IMG/VR virus record: IMGVR_UViG_3300035034_001446
Coordinates: 1 to 25,106 of that record
Source of the DNA: a virus
Reading direction: 5' to 3' (one strand)
DNA: 25,106 nt
The notes under the pieces are model-generated. The model saw only the letters and a program-made list of their open reading frames with translations. It had not been told where the DNA came from and ran no database searches. Shown piece after piece: positions 14,886 to 21,327 of this stretch; position 1 is the stretch's first letter, and each line of letters starts with the position of its first letter. The position numbers and the translations under genes were made by a program.

Positions 14886-15392
14886 TTACATCTTACCGAA
14901 CAAAAAGTTCTCTGTTATTATGCCAAATTTCATATTATGAGCCTTAGCATATGCTTTAGCTGCTTTAAATTTATCAGTATTAACAACATACGATCTCGCA
15001 TGAGATACAAAACTTCGTGTTTGTTTTTCAGTCATTCTTTTTGGAGTCTTAGGAGGAAGTATATACTTGTTAGGTTTAACTTCAATTAACCATTCACGTT
15101 CTACTCCATTAGCATTACGCGTTTTCATATATCCGTCTACCCAATATGTTGCCTCTCTTTTATCTATTGAGTGCCAATACTTAACTGAAACAGGTTCACT
15201 TGAATATTCTATTACCATCGGATTTTCATCACAGAATTTGAAAAACTTAAATTCCCATCCTGATCTATATATTATCTTAAGTGGATCTCCTTTATATTTA
15301 GTAGGATTTTTTGGTTTAAAATATCCTTGTCTAAATCTCCCATTTTTTCTAGGCTTTAGAAAATTCTTAATGTTTTTTCCATCATCTTCCAT
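14886..15392 (-). CDS. 4: Head completion nuclease gp4-like
   Basis: The 168-residue protein (T4 gp4 about 150) carries the family signature FRQGYFKPKNPTKYKGDP, then IIYRSGWEFKFFKFCDENP with a conserved Glu (E47). The nuclease centre is YWVDGYM (D86) and WLIEVKP (E104-V-K106), a PD-(D/E)XK-type layout. T4 gp4 (also called gp50) acts in head completion before tail joining. Its ATG overlaps the stop of the HNH gene (TAATG), so it now depends on translation of a mobile gene. A diverged copy of its first 35 codons lies upstream of the HNH gene. Confidence 0.9.
   Translation of the reverse strand: MEDDGKNIKNFLKPRKNGRFRQGYFKPKNPTKYKGDPLKIIYRSGWEFKFFKFCDENPMVIEYSSEPVSVKYWHSIDKREATYWVDGYMKTRNANGVEREWLIEVKPNKYILPPKTPKRMTEKQTRSFVSHARSYVVNTDKFKAAKAYAKAHNMKFGIITENFLFGKM
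15318..15331. repeat. 14-base direct repeat, copy 1 (in gp4 gene)
   Basis: AAAATATCCTTGTC (minus strand GACAAGGATATTTT) codes RQGYF-type residues in gp4 and recurs at 16093-16106 in the gp4-like fragment. It marks common descent of the two coding stretches. Confidence 0.7.
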
Positions 15393-16006
15393 TATATAAA
15401 ATACTCTGAAGTAGTATTAGACTCTTTTTTAAAATTCCTCCATTCTATACTAGTCATATTAATTTTACATCTATTTTCAAACCAGGTTAATATCTGTAAA
15501 TTAGAAATATCATCTGACCCTCCTTTGCTTGTAGGAACCATATGATCTAAACTAGGACTCAGCCATTTATATTTATTATGTGAGACCCACTTATCATAAA
15601 TTAAATTAAATTTGGAATCGTTATAAAAATGATGAATAAAATTGATTATATACTCTGGAGTCTTTGTTGATTTATCTATGTTTTTAATTAGAAACTTAGT
15701 TACTACCTTAAGTTTATCAAAATCCTCATATATGCTTAAGTCAACAGATTCACTTAGGCCCCACTGTACTCTCATGTTATTATATTTGGCAAATACGCTT
15801 AGCTTCCGTCCACGATTAGCTCCAATTTTACCAGTTAAAGATTTTGAAATTTTCAATTTAGTTAAATTTGATATTGGTCTCTTTCTTTTTGGGATGCCAT
15901 TATCATTTAATATTTTAGATATTTTTCTAGTACTTATATTAAACCTTTCTGATATATCAGAAAGAGTAACATTATTATTATATGCATCAATTATGTTAGA
16001 TTTCAT
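15392..16006 (-). CDS. HNH homing endonuclease with N-terminal helix-turn-helix
   Basis: This is a 204-residue protein. Residues 1-40 form a resolvase/RepA-like helix-turn-helix (AYNNNVTLSDISERFNIS, then TRKISKILNDNGIPKRKR). Next comes a NUMOD-like basic stretch (KLKISKSLTGKIGANRGRK), then a degenerate HNH centre at about 150-185: LSPSLDHMVPTSKGGSDDIS (D154-H155), SNLQILTWFEN (N169) and the following NRCK. No Cys pairs of zinc-type HNH are seen. It is a free-standing mobile gene lodged immediately before gp4, coupled to it by TAATG. Its 5' end lies 8 bases after a gp4-like fragment. Confidence 0.88.
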   Translation of the reverse strand: MKSNIIDAYNNNVTLSDISERFNISTRKISKILNDNGIPKRKRPISNLTKLKISKSLTGKIGANRGRKLSVFAKYNNMRVQWGLSESVDLSIYEDFDKLKVVTKFLIKNIDKSTKTPEYIINFIHHFYNDSKFNLIYDKWVSHNKYKWLSPSLDHMVPTSKGGSDDISNLQILTWFENRCKINMTSIEWRNFKKESNTTSEYFI

Positions 16007-16024
16007 GTCGTCTTTTATTTTATT

Positions 16025-16033
16025 TTATTTATT
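16025..16033 (-). promoter_or_regulatory. Late-promoter-like AATAAATAA
   Basis: The minus strand reads AATAAATAA 18 bases before the HNH ATG at 16006, inside the end of the gp4-like fragment. It would supply late expression to the HNH, gp4 and gp20 genes. Confidence 0.5.
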
Positions 16034-16092
16034 TTAACTGATTGGATTTTTATTGAAATTGCAGATGGATAAGATGCAGGATTCTTAGGGGT

Positions 16093-16106
16093 AAAATATC
16101 CTTGTC
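16093..16106. repeat. 14-base direct repeat, copy 2 (in gp4-like fragment)
   Basis: This is an exact copy of 15318-15331. The rest of the two gp4-related stretches is clearly diverged, so this is not a recent identical duplication. Confidence 0.7.
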
Positions 16107-16173
16107 GAATACGTTTACCTGTTCTAGGTTTTAGAAATGATTTTATATCTTTATCCTTGTTACTCATATATAC

Positions 16174-16182
16174 TTATTTATC
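16174..16182 (-). promoter_or_regulatory. GATAAATAA element, 6-base spacing to ATG
   Basis: The minus strand has GATAAATAA, 6 bases, then the ATG of the gp4-like fragment, the same arrangement as at 11563 and 12034. It is a candidate original promoter of the head-completion gene. Confidence 0.4.
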
Positions 16183-16188
16183 ATAAAA

Positions 16189-16210
16189 AAGCCCTCCGTT
16201 AGGAAGGCTT
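16189..16210 (-). terminator. Intrinsic terminator
   Basis: On the minus strand AAGCCTTCC-TAAC-GGAGGGCTT forms a 9-base-pair stem with one G-U pair, directly followed by TTTTTT. It ends transcription of the small acidic gene at 16249. On the plus strand the pair is A-C and no T tract follows, so it acts leftward. Confidence 0.85.
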
Positions 16211-16248
16211 AATTGTGGTGCATGATTATAAGGAACTCAATATGAGTA

Positions 16249-16566
16249 TTAGTCGCTTAGTTTATTAGCAATAAACGAGTCAGCTTCTTGTGGGCCTAAT
16301 TTACCCCTTTCAACTAACTTAATTATTAGTGCAGATATTGCAAGATGTTCTCCTTTTTTGTCGTCTGGAACATCTACTTCATTTCTTTCGAATGATTTTT
16401 TAAGATCTTCAAATGCCTCTCTTGCACTTTCTTCAACTTCTGATTCAGATCCAACTAAGTCAACTAGTTCGTCTAGGATAGTTTCATCCATATCCATTTC
16501 AGTTTCAGAATTCTCATTAATAACGCTTGCGTTAAATGATGCGAATGTAGTGTGTAATCTATTCAT
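16249..16566 (-). CDS. Small acidic protein with targeting-like N-terminus
   Basis: This 105-residue, strongly acidic protein starts MNRLHTTFASFNASVINENS. TFASFNASVINE has the aromatic spacing and an I-N-E end like the internal-protein targeting set, with cleavage possible after E18. Residues 25-60 are acidic helix and about 75-100 form an amphipathic helix pair (EHLAISALIIKLVERGKLGPQEADSF). It has its own promoter-like motif and terminator, so it is a single-gene unit between primase and head genes. A prohead core or internal protein is plausible; no homology can be shown. Confidence 0.72.
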   Translation of the reverse strand: MNRLHTTFASFNASVINENSETEMDMDETILDELVDLVGSESEVEESAREAFEDLKKSFERNEVDVPDDKKGEHLAISALIIKLVERGKLGPQEADSFIANKLSD

Positions 16567-16583
16567 TGTGATTAAACTTTTTA

Positions 16584-16592
16584 TTATTTATA
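16584..16592 (-). promoter_or_regulatory. Late promoter-like TATAAATAA
   Basis: The minus strand reads TATAAATAA, containing the exact T4 late consensus TATAAATA, 17 bases before the ATG at 16566. With 19321-19329 it is the best match in the window. Confidence 0.65.
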
Positions 16593-16596
16593 TGAG

Positions 16597-17733
16597 CTAA
16601 ACGAACAATAAGTCAAATACGGATTGTGAGAAATTAGAACTGACTATGTCATTGAATTCATCGTACGTTTTACGATCTCCTACTTTATCATAGAAATTAT
16701 ACAAATTATTGATATCTTTAATATCATTTATTGCACCTCTATGATTAGGATATTCTTTCCTAAGTGATTCTATTAGCTTAGACCATAAAAATACTGAATA
16801 TCCATCTTGTAATAGCTTAACAGTTTCCTTTTTACCCGCAGCGTCATTGTCGAATAGTATACGGGCATTCTTTTTAGAAACTAAGGTACCAAGTATATTC
16901 TTACTTTTAGTAACACCAGCGGTGGCTATGGAGTTATTAAGGAACATAGCATCAATCTGGCCTTCTAATACAATTATAGGCTCACTGAACTTTATATTAA
17001 GAATATTGAAGTAGCTATTTATAATATCAATCTTCGTGATAGTTTGTTCGTCTGCAGCTGGGATTAATCCATTTTTAACAAACTGTGAATAATTTTTAAT
17101 ATCATATTTAGGTCCAACATAGTCTTCATCTATTCTTCTGATTGATAAGCCTAGAACTCTGCCGGATCTTAAATCTAAATTGAATATGTAGATTTTATCC
17201 ATTCTACTATCATAGTAACATGATTTTTCAAAAGCAGGAAGCTCAATTAAATTTCTTCCTCTAATATATTTACCTATTTTAGAATCATCTGGAGCATCTA
17301 TACATGGAATTAAAAAGAATCTATCTGCTAGTTCTTTGAAATCAATTAGAATATCCTTTACCTTTGGATTCATTAAGAACTCAATAAGAGCTCCACGTTT
17401 AGATGCTGTCTCTACTTTAGATTTTCCTGCACCTTCTGATATTTTAGGAATAGGGAGTGAATACTTTAATGCGAAGTCAGATACAAAATTATTAAGCTTT
17501 GTAAATTTTAAACATCCATCATTAAAACATTTATATGTAGCAGTTTTTAAATATAAGTTACCTCTTTTTTTTCCTGCATCATTTTCTGAATCTCCACAAT
17601 ATGGACATGCAAAATTTAGCTTATCGTCATCTTCGTCATTAAGTTGTTGCTTAAATCTATTTCTAGGAAATGCTTTCTTAAGAACATCACCAATGAAATC
17701 TACTATGAGGTAATTACTTTTAGTTTCCATCAT
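16597..17733 (-). CDS. 61: DNA primase (gp61/DnaG-type)
   Basis: The 378-residue product has an N-terminal zinc ribbon (C43-P-Y-C46 and C69-x4-C74, in ACPYCGDSE and YKCFNDGCLKF), as in T4 gp61 and DnaG. Its Toprim-type centre shows VLEGQIDAMFLNN (E257-G) and ARILFDNDAAGK (D295-N-D297). It makes RNA primers for lagging-strand synthesis with the replicative helicase. The frame is open from 17802, but the tandem ATGs at 17733/17730 right after the polymerase stop are preferred; the longer start would overlap the polymerase tail. It shares the leftward replication operon with the polymerase fragment, with no late-like motif. Confidence 0.9.
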   Translation of the reverse strand: MMETKSNYLIVDFIGDVLKKAFPRNRFKQQLNDEDDDKLNFACPYCGDSENDAGKKRGNLYLKTATYKCFNDGCLKFTKLNNFVSDFALKYSLPIPKISEGAGKSKVETASKRGALIEFLMNPKVKDILIDFKELADRFFLIPCIDAPDDSKIGKYIRGRNLIELPAFEKSCYYDSRMDKIYIFNLDLRSGRVLGLSIRRIDEDYVGPKYDIKNYSQFVKNGLIPAADEQTITKIDIINSYFNILNIKFSEPIIVLEGQIDAMFLNNSIATAGVTKSKNILGTLVSKKNARILFDNDAAGKKETVKLLQDGYSVFLWSKLIESLRKEYPNHRGAINDIKDINNLYNFYDKVGDRKTYDEFNDIVSSNFSQSVFDLLFV

Positions 17734-17734
17734 A

Positions 17735-19291
17735 TTAATTAGAAGAGTTTGCGGCCTTTTCTCTTGCCTTTCTATCCTTCTCCTCTTGTTTAGCTTTAGC
17801 ATTGGCTTTTTTCTCCTCTGCCTTTTTCTCTTTTTCTATTCGTTTCTCTTCAGCAAGTCTAGCAGTTTCGGCTAATCCCTCTGGTGAATATGCTCCAATG
17901 CCAAGCTTCTTTGAAATTCTATTAATAAAAGGTTTGAGATTCTTATTGATAATAATAACGGTGTTTAAACCATATTTTGTTATGATCTCTAGGTACTCAT
18001 CGAAATCTTCATCTGGGACATCCTTATCTGGATTTCCAATAATATCCCAGAATTTTTCTGGAACTTCTTCATGTTCTAATGTTTTCTCACATATCACATG
18101 ATATGGGTACATCTGATCATGTGTCATCGGCTTCTTAGTCTTAGAAGTTTTAAATACCACTGATCTTTTTAATTTCTCATTTATCGTATTAATACCAATT
18201 GCTTTCAATATTCTATTAATCGGTTCAACAATTAAAACAAAAAATTGTTGATCATAATCTAGTTCTGGAATAATTTCATCTGGATATTGACCTGGGTTAT
18301 ATGCGAATAAGTCTATTCCAAACTCATTTGGTTTACAATGTAACATTTGATACTTACTTCCCTGTCTAATTCTAGGATATCTACCCTCCAGTTCGTTTTT
18401 AAGTATCAAATAATTATGATGCATAACTGCCTTTGGACCATTTGCTGCTCCTTTTTTAAGAGTACATTTTTCTTCGCTTTTTACATACTTATCATATTGG
18501 CGAAGATTGAAACTTTGAGAATATTCATCTGGATGTAGAGTTAAAAATTCCTCTTTTACTTTTTCGATCTTTGGAATTAGATCATTTTCTAAATCAAAAT
18601 TAGTACCTGCCTTTAGTAAATATTCAATGAATGCAGTTTGGTGCTCTCTTGCCCATATTGGATAAGAAGCTTTTATAGGCTCAAGTCCTTTAATTAAAAG
18701 ATATCTTTCATCCATTGGATAAAGTTCTTCATTTGGATTAGGTTCATATGCTACCTTAAGTACATAATTCTTTTTCTTAATCCAAACTGCGTTAGTAGAA
18801 ATTGATTCTAGTTTAAATGTTTGACGATTTACAGTATTGAATCTCTCAGACCATTTTTCAAATGCAGTATCATAAAACTCTTTTATTCTATGTTTATCGA
18901 TCTCTATACACAGTCTCATGAATTCATCTTCTGTTAAATCTAATCCATCTATTGACTTCAATGCCGGTTCAAAATTAACATACGTTGAATCTGTATCTGT
19001 ATAAATTGCGATAATTTCATCCGGGTCTATTTTACTAATCGTCCGATCTGCGTATCCAAGCTTCTCATGTAATTCAGTATCTTCGTGCCATCTATTTTTA
19101 AAATAGAAATCAATCGCTTTATTAGCGAACTTAATCATATCTTGACCTTGAAGTGTAATTGATTGTGCGATATCGGGATTATAAAAATAAAACCATTTAT
19201 TTCCAAATGCTCCGTATATAGAATTAATAAGAATTTTAATCGCTCCTTGCCTCAGGCTTAATTGTTTGATTTTTTTCGCGTTGTCTTCCAT
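17735..19291 (-). CDS. 43: B-family DNA polymerase, C-terminal half of split gp43
   Basis: The 518-residue frame starts only 18 residues before polymerase motif B (RQGAIKILINSIYGAFGN; K19, N23, Y26, G27). It contains motif C YTDTDS (97-102), the palm core and the thumb (YLLIKGLEPIKAS). The exonuclease domain and motif A (SLYPS) are missing, and no other gene in the window carries them. A stop lies in frame four codons upstream of the ATG, so this is a true fragment. T4-like Aeromonas phages are known to have a split gp43, so the two parts probably assemble. The last 45 residues are a Lys/Glu/Ala tail (EEKRIEKEKKAEEKK), not the clamp-binding tip of T4 gp43. Confidence 0.92.
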   Translation of the reverse strand: MEDNAKKIKQLSLRQGAIKILINSIYGAFGNKWFYFYNPDIAQSITLQGQDMIKFANKAIDFYFKNRWHEDTELHEKLGYADRTISKIDPDEIIAIYTDTDSTYVNFEPALKSIDGLDLTEDEFMRLCIEIDKHRIKEFYDTAFEKWSERFNTVNRQTFKLESISTNAVWIKKKNYVLKVAYEPNPNEELYPMDERYLLIKGLEPIKASYPIWAREHQTAFIEYLLKAGTNFDLENDLIPKIEKVKEEFLTLHPDEYSQSFNLRQYDKYVKSEEKCTLKKGAANGPKAVMHHNYLILKNELEGRYPRIRQGSKYQMLHCKPNEFGIDLFAYNPGQYPDEIIPELDYDQQFFVLIVEPINRILKAIGINTINEKLKRSVVFKTSKTKKPMTHDQMYPYHVICEKTLEHEEVPEKFWDIIGNPDKDVPDEDFDEYLEIITKYGLNTVIIINKNLKPFINRISKKLGIGAYSPEGLAETARLAEEKRIEKEKKAEEKKANAKAKQEEKDRKAREKAANSSN

Positions 19292-19294
19292 ATT
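19280..19294 (-). repeat. 15-base inverted repeat arm at gp43C start
   Basis: The minus strand reads AATATGGAAGACAAC across the polymerase-fragment start codon. The same 15 bases occur on the plus strand at 19345-19359 across the divergent start codon, 50 bases away. Confidence 0.85.
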
Positions 19295-19320
19295 CTCAAG
19301 TTATATTCTGTTATATCTTA

Positions 19321-19329
19321 TATAAATAA
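19321..19329 (+). promoter_or_regulatory. Late promoter-like TATAAATAA
   Basis: TATAAATAA lies 18 bases before the ATG at 19348, an exact T4 late core. It lies in the 56-base divergent gap with the polymerase fragment, which has no matching motif on its own strand. Confidence 0.6.
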
Positions 19330-19344
19330 TTAAAATAAGGTTTT

Positions 19345-19359
19345 AATATGGAAGACAAC
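19345..19359 (+). repeat. 15-base inverted repeat arm at divergent gene start
   Basis: This plus-strand copy of AATATGGAAGACAAC covers the ATG at 19348, so both divergent proteins begin MEDN. It pairs with 19280-19294. Confidence 0.85.
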
Positions 19360-19965
19360 ATAGATGATATTTCTGGAGAACTAGATGTATTTGAAGCATT
19401 CCCATATTTACAGTCATTCCCATTCCCAGATTACACTATGCAACTAGATTCACTAGACGATTTTGCTGAACAAGCAGATATCGATCCAGTCATAATAGAC
19501 ACAGCTAGTAGTTTTGTAAAACCTGAATTCGTCAACTTTAATTATGTCGGTAAATATACTAAAGTTACTCTATCTTTTTATACATATGATTTAATTTTTA
19601 TTTCTGAAAACGTAGATCATATTAAGAAATTAGATTCTGTTAGAGAAGCATTAGACGAGGGACTAGGTACAACGGATATAATCACTAAAATAGAAATGAT
19701 TAAGATAGGTGAAAAATTCTTAAAGAAAATAGGAGCAAGTTTAGTTGCTGGAAAAACATTCAGAGTATTACTCGATAATATCCTAGAAACTAACGATATA
19801 TCAATAGATCAAAGGAAATTGAATAAAATCAAATCAATGTATAAGACAGTTGATTATAATGAATTTAACGAATTATCTAAAAACAGTATTAGATCATATT
19901 ATAATATACATTTACACCATATAAAGATATTACTAGGAATAGTAATTGCAACGAAGATTCACTAA
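19348..19965 (+). CDS. Hypothetical protein upstream of phoH
   Basis: This 205-residue protein begins MEDNIDDISGELDVFEAF and is acidic at the N-terminus (about 1-50). A strand-rich segment (YVGKYTKVTLSFYTYDLIF) and then helices (IEMIKIGEKFLKKIGASLV, RKLNKIKSMYKTVDYNEF) follow. The C-terminus is hydrophobic and basic (HHIKILLGIVIATKIH). No family is recognised. It is 14 bases upstream of phoH and probably co-transcribed. The first 12 bases of its coding region are identical to those of the divergent polymerase fragment. A late-like motif precedes it. Confidence 0.75.
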   Translation: MEDNIDDISGELDVFEAFPYLQSFPFPDYTMQLDSLDDFAEQADIDPVIIDTASSFVKPEFVNFNYVGKYTKVTLSFYTYDLIFISENVDHIKKLDSVREALDEGLGTTDIITKIEMIKIGEKFLKKIGASLVAGKTFRVLLDNILETNDISIDQRKLNKIKSMYKTVDYNEFNELSKNSIRSYYNIHLHHIKILLGIVIATKIH

Positions 19966-19979
19966 AATAATCACTTAAA

Positions 19980-20759
19980 ATGAAAAAGAGGAAGTATGGC
20001 GAAGATGATATAGATGCAGAAATCGCACAGTGGGATGAAGACAGAAAGAACGAAAAAATTAAAAGTATGCTTAACGACAAAGGAATCAACATTAAATGTA
20101 GAGGTAAAAAACAAAAAGAAGTAATCAAATTAATTGATGAAAAAGACATTAGTATCGTAATAGGACCTCCAGGTACTGGTAAAACTTATTTAGCATGTGC
20201 TAAAGCACTTAAGTTCTTAAAAGACAATCCAGGAAAATATCAAAAGATCACGTTGATCAAGTCTGTAAATGTTCCAAAGGACGAAGAAATCGGATATCTA
20301 AAAGGAACAATGGAAGAAAAGATGGAGATGTATATGTACCCATTCATCAGTAACTTCGAGAAGATCATAGGTAAAGTTGAAACAAATAGTCTAAGAATGA
20401 ACGGTGTAATAGATATTCTACCAATTAAGTTCGCATTAGGTGTTACATTAGATGATTCAATTGTTATAATTGACGAAGCTCAACAAATATCAAAAGATAA
20501 CTTGAGAACGTTAATGACTAGAATAGGTCAAAACACTAAAATTATATTTTTAGGAGATGTTAAACAAAAATCAGTTAATAAAAGATCTAAAAGTGCTCTT
20601 GAATTATTAATGGAACACTTCCATGAAGTTGAAGAAATGGGATGTGTAGAACTTACAGAAGATGATGTTGTTAGACATCCAATTATCAAGAAGATTATTA
20701 GAGTATTTGAAAAAATAGAAGAAGCCGAAGACATTAACGGTCAAGGTAGAAGACACTAA
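19980..20759 (+). CDS. phoH: PhoH-like P-loop ATPase
   Basis: The 259-residue protein has Walker A GPPGTGKT (62-69), the conserved VNVPKDEEIGYLKGTMEEKM (about 97-116), Walker B IVIIDEAQ (161-168) and the sensor-like FLGDVKQ (190-196). It is the PhoH family common in T4-like phages; the function in phage is unsettled, with RNA-helicase or nuclease-linked and phosphate-stress roles proposed. The first 40 residues are a charged extension. It ends convergently with uvsW. An inverted repeat just after its stop could terminate it. Confidence 0.9.
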   Translation: MKKRKYGEDDIDAEIAQWDEDRKNEKIKSMLNDKGINIKCRGKKQKEVIKLIDEKDISIVIGPPGTGKTYLACAKALKFLKDNPGKYQKITLIKSVNVPKDEEIGYLKGTMEEKMEMYMYPFISNFEKIIGKVETNSLRMNGVIDILPIKFALGVTLDDSIVIIDEAQQISKDNLRTLMTRIGQNTKIIFLGDVKQKSVNKRSKSALELLMEHFHEVEEMGCVELTEDDVVRHPIIKKIIRVFEKIEEAEDINGQGRRH

Positions 20760-20768
20760 ATATAAAAT

Positions 20769-20805
20769 GAGTAAAGCTACTTAGTAAATTTTGATAGCTT
20801 TACTC
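20769..20805 (+). terminator. Putative phoH terminator stem-loop
   Basis: GAGTAAAGCTA pairs perfectly (11 base pairs) with TAGCTTTACTC across a 15-base loop, followed by TTTTA. It starts 9 bases after the phoH stop and is partly built from the 3' coding end of the convergent uvsW fragment. The short T tract lowers confidence. Confidence 0.5.
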
Positions 20806-21119
20806 TTTTACTTCCAAGAATCTCAAATTCCTGTCCTTCGTAAATTTCTTGCCTTGTTTTAGAATGTTTAACTGAATATCCTTTTAGATCATCAATAATA
20901 TCCCAGATAACAACTACATTCTTTCCAATTAGGAATCTCATTCCACGTCCAACTGCTTGTCTTATTGTAATCTCAGCTTTAGTAGATTCTACAAATATAA
21001 TATGATGAACATTCTTTAAATCAATACCAGTTGCAAAGGTTCCGTCAATACGAGGCAACTATAATAGCTGCCTCGTTCTTGTCCTCCGTTATGTTTTTAT
21101 GAAAAATTGGTTTCGCCAT
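20777..21119 (-). pseudogene. uvsW: UvsW-like helicase C-terminal fragment, frame-broken
   Basis: The last 88 codons (from GGA at 21043) read GTFATGIDLKNVHHIIFVES then RQAVGRGMRFL, i.e. helicase motifs V and VI of UvsW. Immediately upstream, in the preceding frame, 21119-21045 reads PIFHKNITEDKNEAAIIVASY and then TGA. Family logic needs ASY to run directly into GTF, so four bases (TGAC, 21047-21044) break the frame. A TTG at 21058 could start the C-part alone. Alone it lacks the ATPase domain. Either a decayed gene end, a recoded gene, or a separately made C-domain; I favour decay after element insertion. Confidence 0.8.
21050..21076 (-). other. RNA hairpin before the uvsW UGA
   Basis: The minus-strand RNA ACGAGGCAGCUA-UUA-UAGUUGCCUCGU forms 12 pairs with a single G-U. 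The stem ends on the first base of the UAU codon that precedes UGA-C. The pair would be A-C in plus-strand RNA, so folding suits the uvsW message only. Confidence 0.6.
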
Positions 21120-21309
21120 ATTTAGTATAATTAAATTTCCAACCTATAGTATTAGCTACAGATTCTTTATTTTTTACATTATTAGATATTACAGGTTTTC
21201 CTGAGTTTCTAAATTTATTAATCAATCCTCTATTAAAATTATGTGTCTTAATCATTAATCCTAATTCAGTGATCATTATATCTATAATTTTATTTTTCAT
21301 ATCAGTCAC
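21097..21309 (-). CDS. Small frame inside the uvsW interruption
   Basis: A 70-codon frame (MTDMKNKIIDIMITELGLM onward) lies in the same frame as the uvsW N-part, after its stop, and ends within the sequence that resumes UvsW similarity. It looks helical then polar (SGKPVISNNVKNKESVANT, then IGWKFNYTKYGE). I recognise no nuclease or splicing motif. It may be the remnant of a mobile gene that split uvsW, or chance. The interruption from about 21463 to 21107 otherwise holds no visible feature. Confidence 0.35.
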   Translation of the reverse strand: MTDMKNKIIDIMITELGLMIKTHNFNRGLINKFRNSGKPVISNNVKNKESVANTIGWKFNYTKYGETNFS

Positions 21310-21327
21310 AGTCCTAATAGCTTTTAG

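Larger units (their letters stand above)
16015..16167 (-). pseudogene. Truncated duplicate of gp4 N-terminus
   Basis: A 50-codon frame (MSNKDKDIKSFLKPRTGK onward) aligns with residues 1-35 of the gp4 protein downstream. The shared core is KxIKxFLKPR, RxRQGYF, PKNP and Y33, about 20 of 33 positions by eye. After residue 35 it turns into unrelated IKIQSVKINKIK and stops, losing the nuclease centre. It has its own ATG and a GATAAATAA element 6 bases upstream, so it may be expressed. The likely origin is the old gp4 start left behind when the HNH element entered with a foreign gp4 sequence, but a functional small protein is not excluded. Confidence 0.75.

Noticed and set aside
17734-17802. Longer primase start at 17802
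   Set aside because: It would add an Arg/Lys-rich stretch overlapping the polymerase tail by about 70 bases, whereas tandem ATGs stand right after the polymerase stop.
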